In this document: piece after piece, positions 33,239-44,505 of the stretch
Position numbering within the stretch: position 1 is the stretch's first letter
How the letters are laid out: the number at the start of each line of letters is the position of its first letter
Assembly (NCBI GenBank): GCA_949751835.1
Contig: CATKHK010000013.1
Coordinates: 1 to 64,000, forward strand
Direction: 5' to 3'
Source of the DNA: Blepharisma japonicum
Taxonomy: Eukaryota; Ciliophora; Heterotrichea; Heterotrichida; Blepharismidae
Length of the DNA: 64,000 nucleotides
Notes under the pieces: model-generated
Seen by the model: the letters and a program-made list of their open reading frames with translations, nothing else
What the model was told of the DNA's origin: nothing
The model's database searches: none
Translations under genes and position numbers: made by a program

Positions 33239-33736
33239 TTTTAATTATATTGTTCTTTAAGAAATTTTAACTCAAAAGAAAATGCTTATATGAATTTGGA
33301 GAAAAGCTTAATATCTTAATTTCTAGATTTTCTTGAATTTTTTAATATTTAATTATGCGCAAGAATTTATATTTTAATAAATATGTTATAAAATATTTCT
33401 AGTGAAATGAAATAGAAAGTAATTTTATATAAATTTTAAGACAAGGACTTCGAGGTTTGCTTAATAAAGTTTAAATTGCTTTACAGAAATACCTCCATAA
33501 TAATATAAATATTTTTCTAACCACATAAAAATTCCGTTAAGTTTCTTTTCTAATCATGCATAATTAGATTACTTTCTTGATCAATATATCACTTTTTGAA
33601 TCAAATTTCTTCATTTCCCCCCTTTGATTCTATTCTTAGCTTCAAAATTATCAAAAAAAGACAAACACCTATTTTTACTTCAACTCTTAATTCAAAAACG
33701 GATAATCTTTTTTCAATGAAGGCAATAAATTTATAA
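33239..33736. other. Divergent promoter region upstream of centrin
   Basis: AT-rich; no RNA gene or frame recognised. Should carry the centrin promoter. Confidence 0.45.
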
Positions 33737-34249
33737 ATGGCAGGCAGACAACCAGCAAAAGCTTCCAACGCATTCAATCCAAAACAATACGAGCGCCCAG
33801 GCCTCACTGAGGACGAAATAGAAGAAATCAAAGAAGCTTTCGATCTCTTCGATACTGATGGATCTGGTACAATTGACCCAAGAGAACTGACCTCTGCAAT
33901 GCAGTCTCTTGGCTTTGAAGCCAAAAACCAAACCATCTACCAAATGGTGAGCGACTTAGACAAGGACGGATCAGGAGCGATTGATTTTGATGAGTTCCTT
34001 GACATGATGACTGCCAGAATGAGTGATAAAGACACCAGAGAGGACATTCAGAAAGTTTTCAGGTTGTTTGATGACGATAAAACTGGAACTATCAGCATCA
34101 AGAATCTCAGAAGAGTAGCCAAAGAGCTTGGAGAGACCATGACTGATGAAGAGCTTCTTGAAATGATTGAAAGAGCTGATAGTGATGGTGATGGACAGGT
34201 TTCCTTTGAAGACTTCTATAATATCATGACTAAGAAAGCCTTCCCATAA
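33737..34249 (+). CDS. Centrin, EF-hand Ca2+-binding protein (170 aa)
   Basis: Four EF-hands in the centrin arrangement: [36 protein letters not shown] and [12 protein letters not shown], after a short basic N-terminus ([20 protein letters not shown]). [20 protein letters not shown] and GLTE... are centrin-specific wording. Loops 1, 2 and 4 have full ligand sets; loop 3 is weaker (K at position 4, N at position 12). Centrins form basal-body and Ca2+-responsive contractile fibres in ciliates. GC-richer codon use suggests high expression (inference). Confidence 0.96.
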   Translation: MAGRQPAKASNAFNPKQYERPGLTEDEIEEIKEAFDLFDTDGSGTIDPRELTSAMQSLGFEAKNQTIYQMVSDLDKDGSGAIDFDEFLDMMTARMSDKDTREDIQKVFRLFDDDKTGTISIKNLRRVAKELGETMTDEELLEMIERADSDGDGQVSFEDFYNIMTKKAFP

Positions 34250-34267
34250 TTTAACTAAGAATTAAAT

Positions 34268-36838
34268 ATGATAAGCCAAGAAAGTTTTGCAAACTTGAAA
34301 AAAGAAGGCAAATTTTTAGAAGCCATTGAAATTCTTGAATTGGAGCTTGCGGAACAAAAACCTGAGTTATGGGGCTATGAAAGTAATGAAATCAGTAAAA
34401 CCCTTTGTGAATTTTGCAATCTCCATGCAATGAGTTTGATGCAACAAAACCAATTTGACAGCTCTTTGACTTATTTAAGAAGGGCTGAATTTTTGTCTGA
34501 AAGACTACCTATCATGAAAGCTGTAACTTATAATAATTTAGCCTGTTTCTATAGAAAACAAGGAAAACACAGAATCTCACTTAAATACTTGCAGAGGGCG
34601 TTACTATTAGAACCTTCTGGCGATATTCATTTAAATTTGTGCGCAGTTTTAAGTCAGATTGGAAAGCATGAGCAAGCCTTAGAACAAGCCATGCACGCAA
34701 TTATTTATCTACAAGACGAACTTTTTGAAGCCGCCTTTGAGAAAAAGCAAAGTGTTATTGATGAAAGAGCTCCTATTTTGGCAGTCGCTTATCATAACTT
34801 AGCTGTAGAACTTGAATTTCTAAGAAGGATTACAGAAGCTCATTCATATTATATGAAAGCTGTAGCATTCGCTAAAAAGTATTTGCCCCAAGAAACACAA
34901 TTGATAGAAAACCTGGAAAATGTCCTTGAAAAAGTCCTCGGAAAAGGTAAGAGGATAAAAGTTCCAGCTCTACAGCTGAGGAAAACCAATAGAGTTGTGA
35001 TGAAAAATAAAAGCAAATCTCCATTTGGAGATAGAAAAAGTGTTAGTCCAATGATGGGGACCGGAAGAGCACAAACTCAAAGGATGCTGCAAACTTCTCC
35101 AAGTAGACTAGATGAAATTAGAGGACTAGCTAAAACGGCTGAGCAGCTGAAAAAATATGAAGACTTGCCTGTAAAAATAAAACATCCTGAACAAGTTAAA
35201 GATGCAGTATCAAATTTCCGGCAGAGAAAATATAGAAGTTCTCTAGGAATTAAGCCAAATGTAGAAGAAAGCAGTTCAAATGAAGCTGAGAATGAGGAAA
35301 ATTATAATATTCATGAAAACCGATATGATCTGCAAGAAGAAAAGCAAAGCACTCGCAAAGATTCTTCACATAAGAGTCTCAATGATTCTTCACATAAGAG
35401 TCTCAAAGATTCTTCACATAAGAGTCTCAAAGATTCTTTACATGAAAGTGAAAAAGAAATAGAGGAGCCTCCACAAGTGATCCCTGATATTATGGACAAT
35501 TTTATTCAAGAAGACTTAGAATTAGAAGCGAAAATCGAAGCTTTAAAAAATAAGCAAAAAGCAGAGGAAAATTTTTCAGATGAAGATGAAGATGAGGTAG
35601 ATATAGCAATGAAAATAGCTGAAGAAGAAATAAACAAATTAAATATTCTGAGCTTTGAAAAAAGCAGAGATAAAAGAGATAAGGAATTTGATCAAGACGA
35701 AATTATGGAGAGTCCAATAACAGAGTTGCATGAAAAGCACTCAGTTCAGGAGATTAACGAAGAAATCCAGGTAGAAATGATTGAAATTAGTCCAGAAAAA
35801 AAGGAAATTGGGGAGAGCAAGGAGGTGATAAATGATGAAATACAAGAGAAATCACAATCTGGGGATATTTACTCAATTGACGTATATGTGCCTACAACAA
35901 TAGAGGATAGTCATAAGGCTGAAGATGAGCCAAAACTGGTTGTGCAAGAAACCTCACATTTCAGAGAAAATAGTCATAAGGAGCTGGCAGTTGATTTAGT
36001 GCCTGAAATTGCAAGTCATGAAAAATTTGAAGAAGCTATTATTGGGGGAAATGATATAAATGAAGAAGAAAAAGGAATTCAAGACACTGAAATGGATCCT
36101 CAGGATGAATCAGATGTAGAACTTATGGATCCAAATGATAAAGAAGTAGCCCCAATAGCTCATATAATAACTATCAGCGAAATAGAGAAAAAAGAAGAAA
36201 ATGAAATTGGGAAAAAAGAAAATTTAGCGCAAGATATAATAGAAACTGAAGCAATCCTTTCCAGAAAAAGCTCTAAAGCAATCGAAACTGTAATAGATGA
36301 GCCATTATTAAGCGTTAAAATTACAGAAAATATATTGGAAGTAAATGCAGAAGATAATAAAGAAGAAATTAGTGAAAATAAAATTGAAGAGCCCCAAATT
36401 ACCGAAACTTTGCAAAGCAGTTTTCATGAAAATAATCCTAGTGACCTTACAAATAAAAGCATTCATGAATTCATATTAGAAAAATCCATTGAAAATGTTT
36501 TACGGAAAGATAAAGAAATCGATGAAGATAGGCCTGCATTAGAAAATAGCACAGGAAATACCAATGAGGTAGTAAATGAAAACAAGTCTCAGCAAGAAAT
36601 CATCAACGTTCCTTCTGATAAAGACCTAAAGATCAGCCTTTTTGATTCAAGCCCAGATCCTCCAATCTCTGAGCAAGAGCCTGAAATAAACCCCGAAGCC
36701 CATGAAAATCTATCACCAAGCTCCCCACCACCCCAGGATTTATCCCACCGAACTTTAATCCAAACCCCTCTTTTCATTGAGTCCCAAGAAATTTGCACAT
36801 CAATCATCTCCAGCATTCTCGAGTGTCTTCCAGCTTAA
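34268..36838 (+). CDS. TPR protein with long acidic low-complexity tail (856 aa)
   Basis: Starts 18 nt after the centrin stop. Residues about 1-220 are TPR-like helices (YNNLACFYRKQGKHRISLKY, LQRALLLEPSGDIHLNLCAV, YHNLAVELEFLRRITEAHSY). Then a basic KSKSPFGDRKSVSPM region, an SHKSL repeat at about residues 365-395, and over 400 residues rich in Glu, Ile, Ser and Asn. Similar TPR-headed, tail-disordered proteins are common in ciliates; function unknown. Proximity to centrin is tight but co-regulation is only inferred. Confidence 0.75.
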   Translation: MISQESFANLKKEGKFLEAIEILELELAEQKPELWGYESNEISKTLCEFCNLHAMSLMQQNQFDSSLTYLRRAEFLSERLPIMKAVTYNNLACFYRKQGKHRISLKYLQRALLLEPSGDIHLNLCAVLSQIGKHEQALEQAMHAIIYLQDELFEAAFEKKQSVIDERAPILAVAYHNLAVELEFLRRITEAHSYYMKAVAFAKKYLPQETQLIENLENVLEKVLGKGKRIKVPALQLRKTNRVVMKNKSKSPFGDRKSVSPMMGTGRAQTQRMLQTSPSRLDEIRGLAKTAEQLKKYEDLPVKIKHPEQVKDAVSNFRQRKYRSSLGIKPNVEESSSNEAENEENYNIHENRYDLQEEKQSTRKDSSHKSLNDSSHKSLKDSSHKSLKDSLHESEKEIEEPPQVIPDIMDNFIQEDLELEAKIEALKNKQKAEENFSDEDEDEVDIAMKIAEEEINKLNILSFEKSRDKRDKEFDQDEIMESPITELHEKHSVQEINEEIQVEMIEISPEKKEIGESKEVINDEIQEKSQSGDIYSIDVYVPTTIEDSHKAEDEPKLVVQETSHFRENSHKELAVDLVPEIASHEKFEEAIIGGNDINEEEKGIQDTEMDPQDESDVELMDPNDKEVAPIAHIITISEIEKKEENEIGKKENLAQDIIETEAILSRKSSKAIETVIDEPLLSVKITENILEVNAEDNKEEISENKIEEPQITETLQSSFHENNPSDLTNKSIHEFILEKSIENVLRKDKEIDEDRPALENSTGNTNEVVNENKSQQEIINVPSDKDLKISLFDSSPDPPISEQEPEINPEAHENLSPSSPPPQDLSHRTLIQTPLFIESQEICTSIISSILECLPA
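35360..35455 (+). repeat. 24-nt tandem repeat, about four units
   Basis: Unit begins GATTCTTCACATAAGAGTCT; starts at 35360, 35384, 35408 and 35432 (last unit diverged). Near-identical at DNA level, encodes SSHKSLKD, in frame with the TPR protein. Confidence 0.9.
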
Positions 36839-36886
36839 TCACCCCAATGGCTTAGCCAAGTATATAATTATCTAATTTCATAAAAA

Positions 36887-37090
36887 TTATTTTAATCTTC
36901 TTGCTTCCCTTTCGCTTTCCAAAAGTGCAAGCATATCTCCTTCTTTGACTGGTCCTTTTACATTTCTTACAAGTGTTCTTCCACTTTCATCGCCATGAAG
37001 GACAACACGGACTTGAGTAATCCCACCTCTTGACCCAGTTCTTCCTAGAAGTTTTTGGACTGTTGCAAGTATATGGCTTTGCTCTTCCAT
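36887..37090 (-). CDS. RPS28: 40S ribosomal protein eS28 (67 aa)
   Basis: Full-length match to the eS28 pattern: [19 protein letters not shown], then [20 protein letters not shown] and [10 protein letters not shown]-stop. eS28 sits at the mRNA exit channel of the small subunit. Length is the usual 65-69 residues. No intron and no TGA codon. Confidence 0.97.
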   Translation of the reverse strand: MEEQSHILATVQKLLGRTGSRGGITQVRVVLHGDESGRTLVRNVKGPVKEGDMLALLESEREARRLK

Positions 37091-37221
37091 AATTATGTTT
37101 CTAAATAAGAGCTTAGAATTGATATAATGGACATTGGATATATCAAATAAATTGATAAAATTATAAACTTTTGAGGCTTCTAATTAAGAATTTAATATAA
37201 ATATATTTTAATTATGCACAT

Positions 37222-38331
37222 TTATTCCTCTCTTCTTCTTTTCTTTTTAATTTCTTTATCTGAATCATCAAAAACCATTTTATGCCTCTGCTCTTTAAAT
37301 CTTGCATTGTGCAAGGTATCCTTTATTTTATATGGTTGGCTTCCCTCTTTTGTGGACTGCCCTCTTCTATATCTTTTTCAAAGTTTTGATACAGATTGGG
37401 AAAAATCCACATGGATTCTTCTTTCATCAATCCTCACCCTATCCATTTTAAGCACAGCTTCTTCGCAATCTCTTGGATTTTCATACTCAATAAATGCATA
37501 TTGTAAGCTTTCACCTGTTTTTCAGTCTTTTACGACCTCACAAGACTTGATAGGGCCAAATCTGCTGAAAATGACATATAAATCTTGGCTGGTTGTAAGA
37601 GCATTTAGTCTACACACAAATGCAACATTTTCTGGTGGCTTAATATCAGCGTCAGGCAAGTCTCCAAGAATTTCTAATACAATTGCGCGGGTTTTGGCCT
37701 CATTTTCTTTTATACTGTTCTCTATTTGTTTTTCGTCAACATTTTCATCTATTTTTTCGTTGTCCAATAGTCTATCACTTTCTGTAACTGGTTCAGGGCT
37801 ATCTGGGACTATTAAATTAGGCAAATCTGGAAAAGGGTCTTCTAGTATATATGTATGCTTAATTCTTATATCTCTATATGGCCTTCCCACATCATCGCAA
37901 TAAATTTTATTGAAATTTTCTACTATATCTAAGCCTTCCCCAACTATTCCAAAAATTGTGTGCTTTCTATCTAAATCTTGGCCTTGAGATCCCAAAGTGA
38001 TAAAGAACTAAATAGTAATTACATGTGAAGCGCTCATATCTGGGCCTCGATTTGCCATTGATACCATTCCTACTCTATCATGTTTTAATACAGGGGTGAT
38101 TTCGTCTTCAAAATATTTCTTTTCTTGGCCTTGCAAAATTCCAAAAATTGAGATATCTTGATTTAAATGCCCACATTTTACTGTGTAATTTTTTTCTATG
38201 CTGTAGAAAAGAGAGTTGTTGTAATGCTTTATTTTGCAGAGCTTTAAGAAATTGAGACAAGTTTTGGGACATAAATCAGGGTATAGGTCAATTACAATAT
38301 CTCCTATTGAAGTTTCTAGCAGGACTGCCAT
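37222..38331 (-). CDS. PPIL4: PPIL4-type cyclophilin with RRM (364 aa), one intron
   Basis: Cyclophilin domain residues 1-165 ([52 protein letters not shown]) spliced over a 15-nt intron to [20 protein letters not shown], then the PPIL4 linker [20 protein letters not shown], and an RRM with [20 protein letters not shown] (W is TGA at 37520-37522 region) and YAFIEYEN. The basic tail ends KKKRRREE at TAA 37222-37224. PPIL4 is a nuclear, splicing-associated protein. Active-site residues of true PPIases (FxRxxxxF, QxG) are not kept, so isomerase activity is doubtful. Confidence 0.94.
38008..38022 (-). other. 15-nt intron in PPIL4 gene
   Basis: Minus-strand GTAATTACTATTTAG with an in-frame TAG. 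Removal joins DMSASH to [10 protein letters not shown], the conserved cyclophilin S-x-F-F-I-T block. Confidence 0.93.
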
Positions 38332-38638
38332 TTTAGTATATTAAACAAGCTTATAATTCGAGAAACTACTTGGTTATGCTTAATCTGCATATATCAGTAT
38401 AAATTTATAAGATTTTGATATAAATATTAATATAAAAACAATTAATTTGCATCTTGCATAAAGATTTTGTATATATCTAAGACTCTTATTCTATTAGAAC
38501 TTTCAGAGAGGTTTTTAATTGAAAATATCGAGAAAATTCTATTTAGATATACATGATATCAGGATTCTTTGATTAGTTTATTCAACGCACTGAATAAGAA
38601 AAATCAAATTTAGATCATTCTATAAGAAAAATAAGAAA
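38332..38638. other. AT-rich spacer
   Basis: Nothing recognised between the chaperonin-10 and PPIL4 genes. Confidence 0.45.
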
Positions 38639-38938
38639 TTAGTTTATGATTCCTACCAATTCAGTGTCTCTGTATATGTAAAGTTTTTCTTCGTTCACAA
38701 AGACAACTTGCCCTCCGTAGCTTGGTAGCAAAACTGTTTGTCCTTCGTTTACTAAACATTTCCTAAGTTGCCCATCCACATTCTTCTCTCCAGGTCCAGT
38801 TGCAATAACTTTCCCCATTGTAAGGTCCTGCTCTTTGGTATCAGGAAGAAATATCCCACCAGCAGTTGTTTTAGGTGCTTCCAACTTTTGTATAAGAACT
38901 CTGTTTAGCAAAGGGATAACACGTTTAATGCTTGCCAT
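38639..38938 (-). CDS. HSPE1: Mitochondrial chaperonin 10 (HSP10/GroES) (99 aa)
   Basis: VIPLLNRVLIQKLEAPKTTA, GGIFLPDTKEQ, GKVIATGPG, VLLPSYGGQVV and LYIYRDTELVGII are the full GroES/Cpn10 signature, including the mobile loop (APKTTAGGIFLP) that docks on Hsp60. Length is the usual ~100 residues. Divergent from the Cdc48-like gene across a ~68-nt gap, so promoters must be very short or shared. Confidence 0.97.
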   Translation of the reverse strand: MASIKRVIPLLNRVLIQKLEAPKTTAGGIFLPDTKEQDLTMGKVIATGPGEKNVDGQLRKCLVNEGQTVLLPSYGGQVVFVNEEKLYIYRDTELVGIIN

Positions 38939-39006
38939 ATTATTATGGCCTTATAATTTAGCACTAAAATATTTTCTTAGATTATCTAAATCCATTACAT
39001 TATAAA

Positions 39007-40422
39007 ATGGTTGGAAAAAGGCATAGAAACTCAGCAGCTAACTTATACAGAAATCGAGCCTCAAATTGCTTGATAGTTGAAGAAATTCCTAATAACGATA
39101 ATTCTGTAGCATTAATGTCAGAATATCAGCTAGAAGCACTTGATTTAATGCGTGGTGATACAATAATGATAAAAGGGAGGTGTAAGAAAAATACTATCCT
39201 CATTGCTCTAATCCAAGATGATATTGATAACGGCAAAATTTGCATTAATAAATCAGTAAGAAATAATCTTAAGGTTCGCTTAGGAGATTTAGTTACTGTC
39301 CGTTACTGCAGTGATGTCGCAAATGGTAGGAAGATTCATATTTTGCCAGTCGAAGATACTCTTGAAGGAATAGTTGGAAATCTGTATGAAATTTATCTTA
39401 AGCCTTATTTTCATGAATCATATAGGCCAGCTCGAAAAGGTGATTTATTTTGTGTTGACAATGGGATTAAAACAGTTGAATTTAAAATAATCGACACAGA
39501 CCCAGGTGAATACTGCATAGTGTGCCCAGATACAGTTATTTGCTGCGAAGGAGACCCTATTAAAAGAACAGAAAAGAAAGATGATGTTTCATATAATGAT
39601 ATAGGAGGATATAGAAAACAGCTAGCTTTAATTAGAGAAATTATTGAGATACCCACGCAGTATCCACAACTATTTACAGTATTAGGCGCAAAACTACCCC
39701 AAAATATTTTATTGTATGGGCCTCATGGATCTGGAAAGACTTTAATTTCAAGGGCAATTGCAAATGAGACCGAGTCATTTTTCATTCTGCTTAGTGGTCT
39801 TGAGCTCATAAATAAGACACAGGAAGAACTAGAGGCTGCTTTAAGATTAGCTTTTGAAAATGCCCAAAAAAATAGTCCGGCCATTATCTTTATAGACGAT
39901 ATTGATCTTATTGCGACAAAAAGAGAAGCAGCCCGTGGAGAAATCGAGGATAGAGTAACTTCGCAGCTTCTAATGCTTATAGATGAAGCTAAAACAAGAG
40001 GGAAAGTTACTATAATTGGAGCTACTAGTAGAATTAATTGCATTGATCCTGCTTTTAGAAGATTTGGAAGATTTGATAGAGATATTGGCCTTGGTATTCC
40101 AGATGAATCAGATAGGATGGAGATTTTAAGGATCCATACAAGGGATATGAAGGTTAGTGATGATTTCGATATCTCAGAGTTATCAAAATCTACGAATGGG
40201 TTTGTAGGTGCTGATCTTGAACAGCTATGTGCTGAAGCTGCGATGAATTGCATTCGAGAAAAGCTAAATCTCTTGAATCCATCAGAGGGCAGGATTGATA
40301 GTGAAATCTTAGATGAGATGGCTGTGACTCAAAGCCATTTTCTGAGTGCTTTGAAAGTTGTTAGCCTGCATCACAAAGAGGAGAAATTAATGAAAACTCC
40401 AAGGTCCCTTGGGATAATTTAG
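39007..40422 (+). CDS. Cdc48/p97 paralogue with N and D1 domains only (471 aa)
   Basis: N-domain (NCLIVEEIPNNDNSVALMSE, VRLGDLVTVRYCSDV, LEGIVGNLYEIYLKPYF) and D1 AAA domain (YNDIGGYRKQLALIREIIEI) align along the whole of p97. Walker A is GPHGSGKT, Walker B IIFIDDID with Asp for the usual catalytic Glu, Arg-finger region RRFGRFDRD. There is no D2. TAG at 40420-40422 follows MKTPRSLGII, but another frame is open at 40365-40511 and ends in an acidic EEQDQEQEELYE tail like the p97/Cdc48 C-terminus. p97 extracts ubiquitylated proteins; this paralogue probably has a changed role. Confidence 0.88.
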   Translation: MVGKRHRNSAANLYRNRASNCLIVEEIPNNDNSVALMSEYQLEALDLMRGDTIMIKGRCKKNTILIALIQDDIDNGKICINKSVRNNLKVRLGDLVTVRYCSDVANGRKIHILPVEDTLEGIVGNLYEIYLKPYFHESYRPARKGDLFCVDNGIKTVEFKIIDTDPGEYCIVCPDTVICCEGDPIKRTEKKDDVSYNDIGGYRKQLALIREIIEIPTQYPQLFTVLGAKLPQNILLYGPHGSGKTLISRAIANETESFFILLSGLELINKTQEELEAALRLAFENAQKNSPAIIFIDDIDLIATKREAARGEIEDRVTSQLLMLIDEAKTRGKVTIIGATSRINCIDPAFRRFGRFDRDIGLGIPDESDRMEILRIHTRDMKVSDDFDISELSKSTNGFVGADLEQLCAEAAMNCIREKLNLLNPSEGRIDSEILDEMAVTQSHFLSALKVVSLHHKEEKLMKTPRSLGII

Positions 40423-40511
40423 ATAGATTGTATGAGCATTTATGCATGCCAAGAGACTATAATGAGACTAGTGAAGAGCAAGATCAAGAACAAGAAGAGC
40501 TATATGAATAA
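40365..40511 (+). pseudogene. Out-of-frame Cdc48-type C-terminal tail
   Basis: In the frame shifted from the D1 gene the sequence reads SKVPWDNLDRLYEHL...DYNETSEEQDQEQEELYE then TAA (40509-40511). SKVPWDN recalls the start of D2 (VPxVxWDDIGGL) and the end recalls the acidic D-D-L-Y tail. No 15-nt intron joins it in frame. Either a frameshift, an unrecognised splice, or a remnant after D2 deletion. Confidence 0.5.
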
Positions 40512-40703
40512 AATTTGTAGAATAAAATTTATGCTTTAATCTTAGATAACCATCATTTAAATACATTAGCAGAATCGAAACATCTGAGAATAGTCAAATG
40601 ATTGATAAATAATCTGGCAGGTCAACAGCATTATAAAATTATTAGAAATGAACAAATTATAGAAGAATTTTATAAACGAAGATATTTTAATAAATAATAG
40701 ATT

Positions 40704-43700
40704 TTAATTTATCTGATCTTTCATTCTCCTAAACAAAGAATCCCTGGACAAAAGCTCTCTAGGAGTACCTATCTCAGCAATCATCCCTTCTTGCATAACA
40801 ATTATTATATCATATTCCAAAACTGTTCCTAATCTATGAGCAATAGTCAATGCTGTGCAGTTATTCAACTTTTTTCTAATTAAATTTTGAATATACAAAT
40901 CTGTATTATAGTCAATACCTGCAGTTGCTTCATCAAATAAAATTATTTTAGTGTGGGCAAGCATTGCTCTACCAATGCTTAACAACTGCTTTTCGCCTGC
41001 AGATAAATTTGATCCATTGCTTTGGATTACATAATCAAGAGAAAACGCTGATAAATTGACAGTATCTAAAGCCATTCTAACTTCCCTTTCTGATTTTACG
41101 CCAGGAGGATCCAAGTTTTCTTGAAGAGAGCCTGAAAAGACCAATGGGTCTTGAGGTACTAAAGTGATTGCAGATCTTAGTTTTTTCAGTCCAATCTGTG
41201 AAATATCTATATTATCAATTGTTATTAAGCCTTTTGCAAGTTCAACTATTCGTAGTAAAGCAAGAAAAATGGATGATTTACCGCTCCCAGTTCTTCCTAC
41301 AAATCCTACTCTACTGCCAGCTTCGATCTTGAAGCTAAAATCGTTTAAGATTATTGGGGTATTCAGCCGGTATTTCATATAAACTTTGTGGAACTCAATT
41401 GATGGATTTTCTGGCCAATATCTGAGATGCTCGTCAATTGGTAATTTTTTAGGTAATTCATAGGGAATGCTCATATATTGCTTTATTCTTTCGACACTTA
41501 TTATGCTATTTTCTGATTCTGCTACATTTAGTACAAAATATTCTATATTTGCAGGCAAGGTAAATGCATAAGCCAAAGTAAGTCCAACAATTCCAATAGG
41601 AATTTCATTTCTGTATATGATTATGACAATCAGTAATATGAGAATTAAAAATGATCCTAGCAATCCTAAAGTTACATTGAGTCAGCCTTCAATAGATGCT
41701 AAAGAGTAGAGTAATCTCCCATTAATATTCAATAAATCCGAATTTTTCTTATGAAATTTCTCGGATTTTTGGAAAATTCGAATAATTTTAGCCCCAGACA
41801 GAGTCTCTGAAAAATGATTTAATATCGGAGACCTTGAAATAGCTTCAAGCCTGGTCAGCTCTCTTGCAGAAGCTAAATAAATATTTTTCAGTTTTAAATA
41901 AGCCCAGGTAAGCACAGGAAGGAGAATTAAAATCAAGGGAAAATAAATCATGATCATTATGATTGCACAAATAACTCGGAATAAAGAAGAAATCACCCAT
42001 GAAAAACAATAAGGGACTTGCTCATCAATAGAAGCAATATCTTTGCTAAGCCTGTTTATGATTCTTCCTGAAGGTGTTATGTCGTAAAATAGATTTACAG
42101 GAGCTTTCAGAAGTTTATTGATTAAAGATCTATGAATATTTTCCGAAGCTCTAGTAGCTAAAAAATAATATAAAAGCATCGTCTTTAGGAAAATGAATAC
42201 CTCTCCTCCAAGACTAAGTGACAAATAAAGCACCAAATATAAGCTGGTTTCTTTTGAGTCATTGCTTCATTCTTTCAATATTATATCTCCAGAAATACGA
42301 GTAACAACCCAAATAGCCATACATAAAATTGATAAAATAAGTATTGAAAATTCACCAGAAAACTTAAAATAATCAAAATATAGTTGGTTGTCGATTTTCC
42401 CAGAAAACTTTTCTTCATCTTCAATTAATTTATTTAATGGTGAATTAATTGGCTGGATTTCTGGCTCATGAGTTTCTATAAGATTGCTTGGGATTTCTAT
42501 TAGTTCAGGCCTAGATATTTGAGAAATTTTGCCATTTTCTAAAATAATGACTCTATCCACATCTTTTAGAGTACTCAGATTGTGGGTAACCATTATTTTT
42601 GTTTTTTTGGATAATAAAGAGAGAAAGCATTTTTTCATGATATTGCTAGCTATAAATGCATCAACTGAGCTTAAAGGATCATCAAGAAGATAAATCTCTT
42701 TATCAGCATATACAGCTCTTGCAAGGCAAATTCTTGCTTTTTGGCCACCGCTTAAGTTTATACCTCTTTCACCTATTTCTGTTAAATCTTTATTTGGAAA
42801 AGAATTGATATCTTGAATTAAGCTGCATGCTTCAAGGACTTGGAAATATCATCTTTCATTATATGGCTCGCCAAATAAAATATTATTTCTTAAGCTGTCA
42901 TTTTGTAGCCATGATTCCAAAGATGGTGAATATGCAATTTTCCTGCTCACCTCAGCATTTCCTGATAGAAGCTCTAATTCTCCCATTAAGCTGTTAAGAA
43001 ATGATGATTTCCCACTCCCAACTGGTCCAATCATCGCAATAAATTCTCCTGTTTTTATTTCTAAATTGACATTTTTCAACAGAATTTTTTTCCCATACCC
43101 AAATGAGCAATTATCCAGCTTTATCTTGTCTCCTTTTGGAATTTCTTCTAAATCATTAATATCAAGAAACTTTTGGACTCTTCTGATACTAACTATACAA
43201 AGTGTTAAATCAGTAATTAAGCAGGGAAATTGATGAAGAGAATCTTGAAGGACTATTAAGGTAGTCAAAGTCACAAAAGTTTTTTCCGGAGTCAAAGATT
43301 CTCCCATTACTTGGGTGAAATAAATAAAAACGACTGCAGCTGTGATACATGGAGTTGCTGAAAATAAAAATGTTAAAGCTGCATTTAACAGATGAAAAAT
43401 TTTAAATAAGGAAAGCTCAGATTTCCTTACACTGCTAATGGTATTTTTGAAGAATTTTTCCCATGTATAAGCTTTAATCATCTTAATATTTGCTATAAGC
43501 TGTGATGATGTTTCTAGTCTTTTGTCTTTTAGAGTCATTATGTTGTCTGAATATTTCTTAATATTTTCTGAAGCTAAATAACCAATTCCTATACATAGAA
43601 TCAGAGACAATAAAGCTGAATATGTAGCTTCTCCTACTTGCAGATAAATAAGACAAATTGATAGCATCATTTGTATGGGAGACGCAATTATTAAGCTGAG

Positions 43701-44291
43701 CTTAAAAAATCCCCAACAAATTTTGGCAGCATCAATTTCAAGTATATTGACTCCTAAACCTTCAGGTAATTTAGCTGCTTTTAATACTTTGGTATAAATA
43801 ATATTGCATAATGAATTTTTCACTTTTATTTCAATAACTTTATCGTTGAAAATATGTCAGCCTTTTACAGACTGATCTAATCCGGCAACGATTAAAAAAG
43901 CAATTATAATTAAAATTCCTGTCATTATAGGCTTGTCATCACTCTGCAGATAAGAAATGAGAATTTTGATAAATAGAGGAGCAGAGAAATTGAAGAGAGA
44001 AGATAAATTTCCGATGAACATAGAAAAAAGCAATAGTTTTCAATTAGAAAAAATAAGGGCTCAGAATAATTTATATCTTTCAAGGAAATAAGTCAGATTT
44101 TCTTTTTCAATAGATATGCTATCTGGTAAAGGATAAGCATCGTCTATAGTGGCTTCGGCCTTTTTGCCAATTAATAAGAGCGGCTTAACTCAAGTAAAAT
44201 AGGCTCTAGAGAAAATGCTAGGAGCTTTACGTGGAGTCGAGAAATAAGCATTAGATATTGAGTCAGACTTATTCAAGGGCTGAAGCTCCAT
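40704..44291 (-). CDS. ABCC (MRP-type) full ABC transporter, copy 1 (1195 aa)
   Basis: One frame from ATG (44289-44291, MELQPLNKSDSIS) to TAA 40704-40706, interrupted only by TGA Trp codons. TMD1-NBD1-TMD2-NBD2 order. NBD1: Walker A GPVGSGKSS (about residue 422), signature LSGGQKARICLARA, Walker B IYLLDDPLSSVD. NBD2: GRTGSGKSS, LSAGEKQLLSIGRA, IILFDEATAGID. NBD1 has Asp where the catalytic Glu would be, the usual ABCC asymmetry. There is no TMD0, so this is a short MRP (MRP4/5-like). Likely exports organic anions or conjugates; substrate unknown. Confidence 0.93.
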
Positions 44292-44505
44292 TTATTTATA
44301 AAATTGCATACGATTTGTTAAACTTGTTAAAAAAAGTAGATAAAAATGATTCTATGGAAATATAGATGAAATTAGATAATTCGCCTTATTTTATTATCTC
44401 AGCTGCTTTAGCATCTTCTTCATAAAATATTACTAATAAAATTATTTCAATTTAATATTATAAATTATCTATAATTAATATTTTTAAATAAATTATATAA
44501 AATCC

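Noticed and set aside
38008-38331. Separate short cyclophilin gene ending at SASHVITI
   Set aside because: The stop lies within a 15-nt intron; splicing restores the invariant FFIT block and the whole PPIL4 protein.
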